This document shows positions 24,180-37,500 of a DNA stretch of 64,000 nt, one piece after another; the stretch's first letter is position 1, and the number at the start of each line of letters is the position of its first letter. The notes beneath the pieces were generated by a model that searched no databases, was not told the DNA's origin, and worked only from the letters and a program-made list of their open reading frames with translations. Position numbers and translations under genes: made by a program. Source of the DNA: Saposhnikovia divaricata (taxonomy: Eukaryota > Streptophyta > Magnoliopsida > Apiales > Apiaceae). The stretch is from NCBI GenBank assembly GCA_036435485.1, contig CM071600.1, positions 52,015,546 through 52,079,545 of the forward strand. Reading direction: 5' to 3'.

Positions 24180-27100
24180 GAGAAAGAGATCTAGAGAGTG
24201 CTGGTAGATGGAGGAAGTTTGGTGAACATTCTATACCACCGGACTTACTATCAGATGAACCTGGGGGGCGAGCAACTGGAGCCATGCCATGAGGCACCTC
24301 TATCTGGCTTCGGTAATCAGCCCGTGCCGATCGAAAGAACCATTACTTTGTCCATTTTATTTGGAAAGGCACCATACATAGTTGTGAAGGAAGCTAAGTT
24401 TTATGTGGTTCAGGTGGACATCCCGTATAATGGAATCTTGGGAAGGCCAGCCCTATCGCAATTTCAGGCTGTAGCTTCTATCCCCCACCCGAAATTGAAG
24501 TTTCCTACCGAGCATGGAGTGGTGGAGATGAGAGGGGACCAAAAGGCTGCCCGAATAATCACGCTGGAAGATTTAGAAAAGGACAAGGATGTAGAGATGG
24601 CTGAAGCTGGAAAAAGGAAGTGAAACAAGAATGAAGCAGGAGGCAGCCACAATCAAACCATGAACATAGAATTGGAAAAATTTGGGGCCGACCTATCAAG
24701 CCCCATAGCCGAAGCAACAGTAGAGACCGAAGATGTGGAGCTGTATATCAAACAGTTGGGGAAGATGGTACAAATCGGTAAGAACATGGAGCCAGAACTG
24801 AAAAAGAAGGTCATTGAGGTTATAAGGACATACCATGATGTGTTTGCCTGGGGTCCCGAGGATATGCCAGGATTGGACCCTTCGGTGGCCAAGCACTGCT
24901 TTAATGTAAAACCGGTGCTAAGTCGGTGAAATAGAAGAAGAGGAACTTTGCCATGGAGAGACAACAGGTGATTCAAGCCGAAGTGGAAAAGCTATTGTCG
25001 AATATCCTGATTGGTTGGCGAATGTGGTTGTGGTCAAGAAGTCCAAAAACAAATGGAGGATGTGCGTGGATTATACTGATTTAAACAAGAATTGCCCGAA
25101 GGACCACTACCCCTTGCCGAATATTGATCAACTGATAGATGCCACTTCGGGGCAATAAATATTCAGCTTCTTAGATGCTTTCTCTGGGTACCATCAGATA
25201 GCTATGAATGTCAAGGATATCCCCAAGACAACATTAATCACCCCAAATGGAACGTATGCCTACATCAAAATGCCCTTTGGTCTGAAGAATGCGGGAATAA
25301 CCTTCCAAAAAATGATAAAAAAGGTGTTCAAGGAAATGATCGGATGAAACATGGAATGTTATGTGGATGACATGATTGTGAAATCCCTACTTAAGGACCA
25401 TGCTGAGGACCTAAGGGAATGTTTTGAGACACTAACAAGGAATTAAATGAGAATCAACCCGAACAAGTATACGTTCGGAGTAAGCAGTGGGAAGTTTCTG
25501 GGATACATGGTCAGCCCCCGAGGGATCGAGGTGAACCCAGAAGACAATCAGGGACATCCAAAAGCTGACCGGACGGTTGGCAGCCCTGAGAAAGTTCATA
25601 TCCAGGTCAGCAAAAAAAGCCTTACCATTTTTTGAGGTACTTCGGGGGTCTAAGAATTTTGATTGGGGGCCGAACTGCCAAAAAGCGTTCGAGGAGGTTA
25701 AGTAATACTTGGTGAAAGCCTCACTCCTGATGAGACCTGACCCGAAGGAAACATTGTAGCTATACTTAGCTGTGAATGACTGAACATTGGGAGCAGTATT
25801 GGTCAAAGAGCATGAAGGGAATTAGCATCCGGTCTTTTATGTGTCCCACATGCTCAAAGACACAGAAACCAGGTACCCAAATGCAGAGAAGTTCGCCTTT
25901 GGTTTGGTAATGGCCGCTAGGAAGTTGAGGCACTATTTCTAGGGGAGGACCATCAAAGTGTTAACAGATCAACCCCTGAAGAAGATATTGTAGAGACCAG
26001 AAGCCTCGGGAAGGGTTGTAGCTTGGTCGATCGAACTGGGGAATATGACTTAGAATATACGCCAAGAACTTCAATCAAAGCACAAGCTCTAACAGATTTT
26101 ATGGTGGAATGTTCTTTCACAGGGCAGAAGGATTTAGCCCTCAAAGAGAAACTAATTCGGTCGCCAGGAAAATTGAAGCTGTTTATAGATGGTTCGGTTG
26201 CTGGAGACAAGTGCGGAGCGGGTCTAATCCTAACCAGCCCGGAAGATTTGAGATATGTCAGGCTATCAGGTTTACCTTTCCGTTAATAAACAAAGAGGCA
26301 AACTATGAAGCTTTATTGGTAGGACTGGATTTAGCCCGAAGCTTGGAAGTCAAACACTTAAGGGCTTTCAGTGACTCAATACCAGCAGTCAAGCAATTCA
26401 CGGGGGAGTATGGGCAGAAGGACCCCCGAACGAAGGCATACGCCCTAAAGGTACGTGAAAACACCCAATTCTTTGAAACATTTGAGTTAAGTCAGGTGGC
26501 AAGAGATGACAACAGCCGAGCCGATGCCCTGTCCAGGCTAGCTTCGGCAGAGACCCAATGCCTTACAGGGTCAATCTATCTGAACGAAGTAAAGACGCCT
26601 TCGATAGACAAAAAACAATGCATGAAGATTCATCAAGGAATAAATTGGATTACCCCAATCAAAACATTTCTGAAGAAAGAAACTTTGCCATTAGACCAAA
26701 GGAGGCACAGAAAATGAGACATCGGTCGGCAAGCTATACTTTGGTCGGGGGTCATAAGTTCAAAAGATTGGCAACTCAGCCACTTCTCCGATGCCTGGAC
26801 CCCGAAAAGCAACAGTTAGCCCTCGAAATGGTCCATGAAGGGATTTATGGGGAACACCTGGCAGGATGATCCTTGGCCTTCAAGATCCTTAGGCGGGGTT
26901 TTTCCTGGCCAAAACTAAAGGAAGATGCATCTGAATACTCCAAGAGGTGCAAGCAATGACAACTATTCAGCAGAGTACCGAAGCAAGCCCCTAAAACCAT
27001 GTCTTCAGTCCTTAGCCCAATACCCTTCGCCATGTGGGCTGTAGACATCATGGGGATCCTACCTACCAGTACCAAGCAAGCCAAGTACTGCATTGTGGTG

Positions 27101-27828
27101 ATCGACTACATGACCAAATGGGTGGAAGCCAGACCTCTCTCAACCATCACCGAAGAAGCAGCAAAATAGTTTATATTGGAGCAGGTAATACTTAGATTCG
27201 GCATCCCAATGGTATGTTTATCAGACAATGGGACTCAATTTATCGGAAGCAAGTGTAGAAAGTTCTTAGCCAAGTTTGGAATTCAGCAGCCAACAAAATC
27301 ATCTTTGATGGGATCAAGAAGCGGTTAGGGGAAGCTAAGGGACTCTGGGTCGAAGAATTACCTTGGGTCTTGTGGGCATACCGAACAATAGTAGGACCAT
27401 CAATGGGGGAAACAAATTTTCGGCTGGCATTCAGCATTGACGCCCTTCTGCTAGTCGAAGTCGGACTGGACTCCTACTGAACCCAAGTATTGGACGTGGA
27501 AACTAACAAACTTGGGCTTCGTGCCAATATTGATTTACTTGAAGAAGAAAGAGAAGCCGCTCACCAGAGGAATGTCAGGTATCAACTTCAAGCAGCTCAG
27601 TACTATGATTTAGGAGTCAAGAAAAGTTCTTTCCAGGTTGGAGACCTAGTGCTTCGGGAACTGGCTACTTCCATGCCAACCAAGCAAGGCAAACTTATGC
27701 CCAACTAGGAAGGCCCCTACACCATAATAGAGGTAGTTCGGCCGAGCACATACAAGTTGGCTCATTCCGACGGAAGCCTAAACAAAAATATAGGGCACGC
27801 AGCTCACCTTCACCGTTTTTACCAGTAA
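24180..27828 (+). pseudogene. Tat-1 pol (protease, RT, RNase H, integrase; decayed)
   Basis: Protease: 24198-24623 with DGGSLVNIL, where D-G-G replaces the usual D-T/S-G. RT: 25060-25400 with CVDYTDLNKNCPKD, LDAFSGYHQIA, MPFGLKNAG and YVDD at 25360-25371. RNase H: about 26170-26560 with FIDGS and NYEALLVGL, ending RADALSRLAS. Integrase: about 26860-27450 with AVDIMG and LSDNGTQF. The segment holding the third catalytic residue (Glu) is deleted between about 27285 and 27290. The protein ends at the TAA at 27826-27828. More than ten stops and frameshifts are present. Gene order marks it as Gypsy (Ty3), not Copia. Confidence 0.85.
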
Positions 27829-28495
27829 GATTATGGGAAGCTTATCCTCGTTCATTTTAATTCAATATTTCATTCTGTTATGCAATTTAATTCTGTTCGA
27901 ATAGTCAATTAATTCCCAATTAAAAGCATCAATCTGTACGTTGAGATTGTGTAAGTGTCATTTGCATTATCAATGAAAGATTGTTTGCATCATATACGTC
28001 TACTATTATTAGCCAAAGTACACTAGTAATCGAATGATTGAGTACATTAAAGCAGGCTTAACGGACCCATATTTGGGGCTGATCGAATGAAAACATGCGT
28101 CCTTCTATTTTTTTTAGTATTCAAGTTACTTTGACATAATTAACGCCGGGAGAAAATATCTTTCACCGACCGAATGGGACCTTAATCATTTATAAATTCC
28201 TTAAATACTGGGGGCAACTAGGCTAAGGCCGAAGATGCACAGAAATTTAAAAAATTATGCTAGGGTAAAATGATGCCGAAGATGCATAAATATAAAGCAA
28301 ATTATGCTACGGCAAATAAAGCCGAAGAAGCATAAGACTAAACAAAAATTATGCTAAGGCAATGGGACTGGCCGAAGAAGCATAAAATCAAGCCGTTAAG
28401 TACGCTAAGTACAAATTGAGGAAGTGCAAGGCTACTTAACGAAGCTGAATGCACAGAAGCCCGAAGGCACAATATTTAAAAGCCCGAAGGCAGAG
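27829..28495. other. Spacer between the convergent pol and antisense genes of Tat-1
   Basis: No ORF. The only structure is a four-unit repeat at 28229-28410. Pol (+) and the antisense gene (-) converge here, so it probably holds both 3' ends. Confidence 0.6.
28229..28410. repeat. 46-50-bp tandem repeat, four units
   Basis: Units begin CCGAAGA(T/A)GCA(T/C) at 28229, 28276, 28322 and 28372, and three of them carry AATTATGCTA(A/C/G)G near their end. The copies are diverged and the last is partial. The motif GCCGAAG recurs further on (28450-28520). Confidence 0.8.
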
Positions 28496-29652
28496 TTAAA
28501 TATTACAAAGCCCGAAGGCCAATAAATTCAAATTAAGAGCTATATAATCAAATAAAGATTCATCCTCGCCCGAAGAAAAGACTAAGGGCTCGTCCGCATC
28601 AACCCGACCTACCAGATCTGACAGGCCCGCTTCATGCAGAAGGGTATGATCAAGACCGGAGGAATGGGCCTTCTGGACGGCATCATCATAGCCCATCTGG
28701 TAACATCTCTCCTCTATCAGGTCCAGAATCTTCTTGCCTTTTCGAATGGCCTTACGAGAAGCCTTCAGCTGGTCGTTCCTCTGGAAGACCCGGGCCCTTA
28801 ACTCGTCTAACTGCATCTTGAGAGCATCCCGTTCAGTCACCAAGGCCGTAGCTTGGCCGGTGACCCTCTCCAGCTCGGTGGCAGAGGTTCGAAGGTCCTC
28901 CTCCACCTTTACCGCCCGGATCTCCAGCTGGGTAACTTCCTTCAGCCTCACCTGCATGCCCTCCATCCTGTCAGTGACGACGGCGACCAAGGGAACAGCA
29001 TAAATTAAGCAAAGGCAAATGTCAAATACTCGAAGAAATAAACAAAACAAGTCGAAGGAAGGAAGCTTACTATGGAAAGAAGTGCCAACATTTCAGTGCA
29101 GGCATCCACACCATCCACCTTATCATAAGTTGGCCGATCGGCCGGAAGGATGAGTCCTCTGCAAAGATCAGGACCGATGTCCCTGGCAGGTGCTGGAGCC
29201 GAACAGACTAAAGCATCATTAGCCAGAACACCCCACTGAGGGACATAAGTTTTGACCACCACGTCGTCCGTTCGGGCTCTCTTTCGTGGGTTGGTAGGCG
29301 GTGGTTCCTCAATTTCTACTTCCCACAAGGGTAAAGCAGCCAGAGTTTTCTTTGCTACCTCGTGTTCATTCCACTACTCGGGGACAACCTTCTCCGCAGC
29401 AGCCACCTGCAGGGCTTCAGCCTTCTGTCAATGATGTGCCACTATCTCCTGGCGAGAAAACACTGCACAAAATATGACAAGTCAAATACATATATAAAAA
29501 CCGAAGGATGCTCAAAGATGAAATATGAAAATGAAACTGCAATAATACTAAAGGAAGAACTTGTTACCACTACCCCAAAGGGTGAACAACCAGTCGTTAT
29601 TTCGACTGTCGGACAAGGGGACCCTGTCCATATCTAGCTCGTAGAGGAGTCT

Positions 29653-29657
29653 GTAGT
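29653..29657. repeat. Target-site duplication GTAGT (left) of the nested Copia
   Basis: GTAGT at 29653-29657 is repeated exactly at 40956-40960. Confidence 0.95.
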
Positions 29658-30441
29658 TGTTAACTCGAATAACTTGTAGAAGGGGGGTTGAATACAAGTT
29701 ATATAATTGTGTCTGATTTTTGCTTGATTATATGAACAAGAATAAACGAATGAATCAAACTTTGTTTGTATCAAAATAATCAAATACAAACTCTACCAAA
29801 GGTGTACAATACCTTTAGTAGCTGCTGACAATATAAATCTCTTTCTCTGTTTGTTTCGAACTCTCGAATACAAATCTTACGAACTCTCTTGTTCATTCAC
29901 GCACGAACTCTGTTTACAATGATATAGTGAGAGTATTTATAATGCTACCTATCAACTAATAACAGAATTATAATCTATCTATGACAATGTTCTGCCGTCC
30001 AGTTGATAGTTTCCATCAATAGAGAATTCATTTCCTTCACGATATCTTCTTGCTTGTTTTCCAAAACAAAGATCCTATTTTATAGCACTTGCCAGTTTCT
30101 GTAGCATCCATAATGACATCATCAGTAACACGACTGACATCATCAGTAACATGACTGATATCAGGATTTCCCATTGCATCAGGATCTGATTATTCCATCA
30201 GTATTTGATCAGGATCTGATTTATTGTATCAGGATCTGCTCCTCTATTCCTGACATGTAGTCCCCGATACACTGTTCCTGACATGTAGTCTCTGACGCAC
30301 TGTTCCTGACTAAATTCTACAAATTACTGTTTAACACATATATGCTATACAAAGTGCTAAATCCTTTATAAGATCAGGATATACAAGAAGTATTAGCAAA
30401 ATTCTATTCTTAACATCACAACTTATGAATTATTCCTAACA
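29658..30441 (-). repeat. Copia 3' LTR (left copy, 784 bp)
   Basis: TGTTAACTCG...TTCCTAACA. It contains clusters of ATCAGGATCTGAT and TGACATGTAGTC phrases (about 30110-30300), shared with the right LTR. Confidence 0.95.
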
Positions 30442-30453
30442 ATCTCCCCCTAT
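30442..30453 (-). other. Copia polypurine tract
   Basis: ATCTCCCCCTAT on the + strand is a purine run (ATAGGGGGAGAT) on the element's sense strand, directly next to the 3' LTR. Confidence 0.85.
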
Positions 30454-30604
30454 TTATGCTTTAGAATCTAAAGCATAAATCTAAGTTGTAGATGTCAAAA
30501 CATATAACAATACAACCAGAATAGAATTTATGAATTCAAGATCATGAAGTTAAGTACCTCCTTCTTCAGATGTAGATATGTATCTAGTACTTAGAAGAAA
30601 GAAT

Positions 30605-33020
30605 TCAACTATTTGATGATTCTTTTCCTTTACCACTCCCATGATGAAATTTACCAACTCTATCACACTTAGTTCTGCTCCCAGTCTGTTTATCTTCCCC
30701 AGTCTGTTGTTGTTGTTGTTGTCTCTGAATTATCTTTATCTCCCCCTTTTTGACATCAGCAACATTAATTCCAAGAGATTCAGTAACAGAACAAATGAGA
30801 TTCATCAGAACTGCTTGATTTTCCATAATAGTGACTTGGTTATTTTCAAGAATTTGAAGTCTCGATTGAATATCACTTTTAGATTTCTGAATGTCCTTAA
30901 GAATTGCAGAATTGACTTCAATGTCGGAAGTGCTTGTTGTATCTTCAGATTCAGATTCAGAAAGAACATTATCTTCAAGTCTTGTAGAAGAAGTTGCCTG
31001 TTGAGATTGATATTCAAGTAATAATACTTGAATAGAAGTATAAACATCTTCATCTCTCTAATCTGGAGCTGAAATATGATCATCCTGTCCTTCCCCAGTA
31101 GCCTTCACCAGTATTCTGTGTACTAACATCTACAAATCCTGACTCCTCCTTAGATTGATCAGATATTGTTGATGTTTCAATTCTAGCTGAAATTGGAAGT
31201 ACAATAGTATCTTCTGTTGACTGCTTCCCTCTATCAACTACCTCCTCTTGTTCACCTTGAGCTGAAGCATCTTCAACAATGACATCCTTGTCAAATAAAT
31301 ATGCATGAAGTGATTGAAGTGCAACATGCTTAAGAAGTCCAAATTTCTTGTGTAACTCCTTTCTGACTGATACATAGAAGTTTGTCTTCATTAAATCAAG
31401 CCTTTGATGTAACAGTCCATATTCTTCAGGAAATGAAAGTTTGGGAACTCTTTAAATCAAAAAATATAGAACAAGCCTGGAAAGCTTCACTTTCAGAGAA
31501 ATAAGTTCCATAGCCAGTCTGTATGTCAATGTAGTTTCCCATGAAGAATCAAGATTCAGATCTCTCTTGCCAGATACTGACATGGATATAGCATTATTTG
31601 TAGAGACCTGCATAATGTTAGTTGGACTTGACACTGTGTGTGTAGGTGACAAATGAATCTTTCTCCTTGTTCTCCTAGTATAGTGAGCAACAGATTTGTC
31701 TTGAGAAGACTCAAGAGGTATAGACACAGAAGTGATCTTGGGGTGAGATCCTTTTTCAATAGACATAGTCTTTTGAGAGACAGTATCCAGTATCTGTTTT
31801 CCCTTTTTGAGAACTACAGCCTTTTTAGAGACTGCAGCCTGGCTGTGACTAGGTGGTCCATCTCTTTGTCCTAGCTTAGAAAGTTGAATTGCAGCCTTCA
31901 ATTCTGCTCTCTCAGCAAGAGATATATTATCATCATCTTCACTAGAACTACTACTTGAAATAACAAATCTTCTCTTCCTTACAACTGATGTCTTTTGAGA
32001 AACACTAGAGGTTGGCTTCTTTGAAACAATAGGCTGTGGATCAAAATTTGGTTCTAGAATTGTTTCAGAGACTGTAATGTTTTTGGCTACTTGGGTAGAC
32101 ACAGGGGGGTTCTCCTCCAATTGAGATTCCTGAGTCATTTCACCACCAAAGAAAGAAGAATTATAGGTAGTAGGAAGATGAGTTCTTAGAAGTACCTGAA
32201 CATGATTTGGATAGTGTAAAGCAGGTATTTCATCTAGATTCTTTTCACTGTCCTTCTTTGTAATGTCAGAGAAAATTCTCTTTTGCTGTACATAAGAAGA
32301 AACACAATACTCTCTACCAAATCTAGCTTCAACATCAGGAATGAAATGGTTAATAAACAGTTGCATGAATCCGTGATAATAAACCATATTCCTGTCATGA
32401 TCTCTTGACCCAAGTTTTATACACATCTGACTTAAGATAATGTGACCAAAATTAATTACTCTGTTATACAGCAAAGCATATGCAATATGTGATGTAACAT
32501 CTGTAATTTATTGAAAAGAACTACATTTACCAGTAAAGCATTTAGCAATTTGATCAAAGAAGAAAGACCATTATTTTCTAAGAAAAGATCTATTTAATTG
32601 GCTCATGTTATCTAGAGGTCCATCATAACCTAATTTCGATAACATAGTTCTCACATTATCATCAGATGGTACATTCTAAAAATTTGTACTAACAGGTAAG
32701 CGAAGTACTGAATTAAAAACAGATTCAGTAAGATCAAATGAGTCTTGTCCTAAATGTAGAACAATCTTACCTGATTGACTCTGAGTAGAATCAATTACCT
32801 CAGCATTCTCCCAAGTTTGTGAAACAGCTACTTGATTAATTTATGGAGATGCTGTCAAGGCATAGCTTAATGGTCCTTGCGCCATAAAGTCCATTATCGG
32901 GTGAAAATTAGTTGACACCCCTTCCTTGTTGGTGATAGCTGCAACATGATTGTTCATCATAAAATCAAAGTCACCAAACTTGAAAGCTACTGATTTGGGT
33001 AGTCTTCTTTGAGTTGCCAT
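30605..33020 (-). pseudogene. Extra ORF after pol of the Copia element ('env-like' by position, decayed)
   Basis: It starts at ATG 33020 (MATQRRLPKSVAFKFGDFDF), with stops at 32843, near 32677 and near 32580. It then has a 340-codon open stretch (32474-31452), another at 31391-31080, and a Gln-rich tail (30826-30605) ending at 30605. The middle is Ser/Thr/Lys-rich and probably disordered (SSSSSEDDD). The protein sits where SIRE elements carry their env-like ORF, but I see no signal peptide or membrane segment, so an envelope function is not supported. At least four stops or frame changes occur. Sense is the same as pol. Confidence 0.65.
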
Positions 33021-33610
33021 ATTGACCTGAAAAGAACTTAAGAAATCTTTGAAATTGATTATTGATTTTGAAAACTCGAGAGTGTTTTTTTGCTTTAAAG
33101 AGTGAAATTAGAGAAAGCAATTACACGATTAGAGTGTCAAAATAATTATATTTCAAAAATTCTTCAGACCCATTATCCCACGTTGACACGTCGGTTGACA
33201 GGTGTCAGTCCCTGAAAAATGCAGTTACCCATGACTTTTGGAAAATAAAATCCAAAAATGATTTCAAGTAAATAAGTCAAGGTAAAAACAAGATAAAAAT
33301 CAATACTGATCAGTTTCCTCTTCCTGATGTGATCTACTCATCAGAATAATCACACAATTTAATATGATTTTGAATAAAAAGAATTAATAATCCTGATGTG
33401 AACACACTCGTATTCCTGATCAATATCATCCTGATTCCAGAGACTAAATAAAGTTTCAACATGGCATTTTCTTTTTCCTGAAAAAGAAATAACAAAATCA
33501 ATTGGTTAAATTCATTCAATATTTCTTGAAAATACAAGAAATACAGTCACACATAATTATGACCGAATGCATTGATATCTCCCAAATGACTATTCAGCTT
33601 CCCACGTCTT

Positions 33611-33618
33611 TATATAAA
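33611..33618 (+). promoter_or_regulatory. TATA box for the antisense ORF in the Copia
   Basis: TATATAAA lies 58 bp before the ATG at 33676, with a CT-rich leader between them (TTCTTTTCTCTTTCCTTC just before the ATG). An ACGT core (CCACGTC) lies just upstream. This is the spacing of a plant core promoter on the strand opposite to the retrotransposon genes. Confidence 0.6.
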
Positions 33619-33675
33619 AGAAACCGATGTCTTATGCCATTCTCCAAAATCTTTTCATTCTTTTCTCTTTCCTTC

Positions 33676-33966
33676 ATGGCTTTCAACCCAAATCTTCATA
33701 TGAACCCAAGCTTTTGGTTCATTACCACTGAGAAGTTCTTTACTCTTGATGATCAGGAACAAGTGAACTATCTCTTAGAAGAGATAACTTTTCTCATCAA
33801 GTCAAATATGGTTAATCTTAACCCAGATGATTTCCACGAATCTCCTCTAAAACATCTACCAGTTGGATACAATCCTCCTCTAATCTCTTCACTCCTTGAG
33901 GATGAAGAATTTGGTGAAGAGTCTGAGGTTGATCTTGATGGAGATGCTATCCATCTTCTTCAATAA
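33676..33966 (+). CDS. Antisense ORF inside the Copia element (96 codons, intact)
   Basis: The ORF runs opposite to gag-pol, in the gap between pol (ends 34524) and the extra ORF (starts 33020). I chose ATG 33676 (MAFNPNLHMNPSFWF) because it follows a TATA box and a CT-rich leader; the same frame is open back to 33502. The product is small and acidic. Its C-terminal third is Asp/Glu-rich (LLEDEEFGEESEVDLDGD), preceded by a possible helix (DQEQVNYLLEEITFLIK). It has no signal peptide, membrane segment or known domain that I recognise. It is one of the few unbroken frames in the element. Function is unknown. A chance ORF cannot be excluded at this length, but promoter-like context makes it less likely. 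Confidence 0.5.
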   Translation: MAFNPNLHMNPSFWFITTEKFFTLDDQEQVNYLLEEITFLIKSNMVNLNPDDFHESPLKHLPVGYNPPLISSLLEDEEFGEESEVDLDGDAIHLLQ

Positions 33967-34523
33967 GCATGAAGATGAGTCAGCTGCTCTCATTCAAGTC
34001 GCCCAGATAAGGAATTCATTCTTGAGATGCTCCTTGTCCTGAAGTCGATCGTTGTGGATTATCAGTAGTAGTTAGATAAAAAGAGGAATTGTATTTCATT
34101 TTCATGTATGTAATGCTTTTGATTAATGAAAATACACATTTTCTTAATATCTATTTGTCTATCGTTGTTTATTGACTGTCATGAATAATGGTATAAATTA
34201 TCAGTATGTATGTAATAAACTTGCTAACATAGACTTAACAAAACTCAGAATTGAACCACCAAATAACATGAATTTCAGAATTTGAAACAGTAAGCATACA
34301 AATTTCACAATCCTGATACTGACGATACAATCCTGATGTCAATACCGATGACATCAGCATACTGATAGCAATCCTGATGTTTATTAACAAGTCTATTATA
34401 CTGTAATTTATCAAAGTAAAGTGTTACAGCTTAAGCATTTATCCATCAAGTATAGATCCTGACAAAATATCAAGTCTATAAGCTGAAACAACATACCTTG
34501 CTACTTGTGCAGATGTTAAAGAT

Positions 34524-37500
34524 CTAAAAATTTAACATTCCTAACTCACTAACCAATCTAATGAATGTGGCCTCATCAAGTGGTTTAGTTAGAATATCTG
34601 CAAGCTGTTTGTCAGTAGGAATAAAATGAAGTTCCACAGTACCATTTTCAATATGTTCTCTAATAAAATGATACCTGACATCAATGTGCTTAGTCCTTGA
34701 GTGTTGAACTGGATTTTCTGCAATTTTGATAGCACTAGTATTATCACAAAACATAGGAATATTACTAAGTGTCATACCATAATCCATCAACTAATTTCTT
34801 ATCCAAAGGAGTTGAGCACAACAACTGCCTGCTGCAATGTATTCAGCTTCTGCAGTTGAGGTTGAAACTGATTGCTGCTTCTTGCTTGCCCAAGAAATCA
34901 ATCTGTTTCCCAAGAATTGATATGTACCTGTAGTGCTTTTCCTGTCTATTTTACACCCTGCATAATCAGAGTCTGAATAGCCAATTAAGGAGAAATCAGA
35001 TTCTCTTGGATACCACAAACCAAGATTTGGAGTTCCCTTGAGATATCTAAAAATTCTCTTCACAGCAATTAAATGAGATTCCTTAGGATCACTTTGGAAT
35101 CTAGCACATAAACAGGTAGAGAACATTATATCTGGTCTACTTGCAGTTAAATATAACAGTGAACCTATCATGCCTCTATAGCTAGTGTTATCAACACTCT
35201 TTCCCTTAGGATCAGAGTCTAGCTTAGTGGCTGTTGCCATTGGTGTCTTTGCAATTGCACAATTTTGAAAGTCAAACCTTTTTAAAAGATCTTTGATATA
35301 CTTTGACTGATTAATGAAAATACCAGTCTCAGTCTGTTTGATCTGCAAGCCTAAAAAGTAATTTAGTTCACCCATCATGCTCATCTGATATTTAGACTGC
35401 ATAAGCTTGCTAAACTTAGCACATAACTTTTCATTAGTAGAACCAAATATAATATCATCAACATAAACTTGAACTAAAAGCAAATCACCTTTTATCTTTC
35501 TAAAGAATAGAGTTTTGTCAATTGTACCTCTTGTGAAGCCATTTTCAAGAAGAAATTTAGACAAAGTCTCATACCATGCTCTTGGTGCCTGCTTCAGTCC
35601 ATAGAGTGCCTTGTCAAGTTTGTAGACATGATTTGGAAACTTTGGATCAACAAAACCAGGTGGTTGTTCCACATACACTTCCTCATCAAGCTTGCCATTT
35701 AGAAAAGCACTATTTACATCCATCTGGTGTACCTTGAATTTTGAATGAGCTGCAAATGCAAGAAACATTTTGATTGCTTCCAATCTTGCTACGGGTGCAA
35801 AGGTTTCATCATAGTCAATTCCTTCTTCCTGAGAATAACCCTTGGCTACCAGTCTTGCTTTGTTTCTTACAATCATACCAGATTCATCTAGCTTGTTTCT
35901 GAAAACCCATTTAGCACCAACAATAGATCTATCTTTAGGTCTTGGTACCAGCTTCCAAACTTTGTTCCTCTCAAATTCATTCAATTCTTCCTGCATTTCT
36001 ATTACCCAATCAGGATCCTGTAAGGCTTCTTCAACCTTATTAGGTTCATTCTTTGAGAGAAAACAACTATACAAGCATTCATTTTGAATTGATCTTCTAG
36101 TTCGAACACCACTATTTGGATCGCCAATTATCAAATCCTCATTATGATCCCTTGTCCATTTTCTAACAGGTGGTAGATTGCTCCTGCTAGACTCTCCCCC
36201 TAAGTTAGTGGTATTTATTGTAGAAGAACTTTCTCTGCCTTCAAAAGCTCCCCCTTGATCAGTAGAATCAGTGGATTCAGTACTGCTGCTAGTTCCTGAT
36301 CTTCCTTCATTAGACTCTGAAGGATCAGTTCCTGATGAAGTAGACTCTAAATGACCAGTCTGATCCTGATCAGTCCTATGTTCTCCTTGATTGAATTGCT
36401 CCCCCTCAACAGTAGCATTCCTTTGAGAAGAATTAGAGATTTCCTCTGGAGAACCTTCATCATCGCTGGAGGGAATCTCAGAATACTTAAGATTTTCAAA
36501 ATCCAGATTGTCATGACTTTCATCAGTTTGCAAAATTCCAAACTTCTTATCATCAAATGCAACGTGAATTGATTCCATAACAATGTGAGTTCTGAGATTG
36601 TATACTTTGAAGGCTTTTGATGCTGAATACCCTAGAAAGATTGCTTCATCCGATTTGGCTTCAAATTTCCCAAGTTGTTCTGGATGAACTTTCAGGACAT
36701 AGCATTTGCATCCAAAGATGTGAAAGTATTTCATACTTAGTTTCTTTCCTTTGATCATCTCATAGGGAGTCTTGCCATGAGCATTTACCAAGTTACAGTT
36801 TTGAGTGAAACATGTAGTGTTGATAGCTTCTGCCCAGAAATAGGTTGGAAGCTTTGCATCTTCAAGCATGGTTCTTGCTGCCTCTATGAGAGTTTTGTTC
36901 TTTCTTTCTACTATACCATTTTGCTGAGGTATTCCAGGTGCAGAAAACTGTTGAGTAATTCCACTGTCTGCACAATACTCCTCCATTGTAGAATTCTTGA
37001 ATTCTGTACCATTGTCACTTCTGAGCACTTTGACCTTGTACTCAGAGCTATTTTGAATATTCTTGACAAGTTCAATGATTTGCTGAGGAGCTTCATTCTT
37101 GTTGTGTACAAAGAATACCCATGTGAACCTTGTGTAGTCATCCACTATAACTAGAGCATATCTTTTCTTGTTGATAGACATAATGTTTACTAAACCAAAT
37201 AAATCAAGATGCAGCATGTGAAATGGTTCAGTAATGGAATTTTCTGTCTTGCTCTTGAAAGTGGTTCTTCTTTGTTTTCCAAGCTGACAAGCATCACAAA
37301 GTCCATCTTGCACATAGTTTGCCTGAGGTAGGCCTCTTACCAGATGATGCTTAACAAGTTGATTAAGCTTCTTGAAGTTGAGATATGAGAGCTTCTTGTG
37401 CCAATTCCAGCTTTCATCATTTGATGCCTTGCTGTAAAGACATCTGACAGTTCCTTTAGATGTGTCACTCAAGCTGGCTTCATCTATGTTACCATGTCTC

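Noticed and set aside
30605..33020. True envelope protein in the Copia element
   Set aside because: The position fits, but no signal peptide, membrane segment or fusion motif is visible, and the frame is broken. The 'env-like' label is positional only.
36777..37154. 125-codon + strand ORF opposite Copia integrase
   Set aside because: It is a mirror frame of the conserved pol coding strand, with no promoter or family support.
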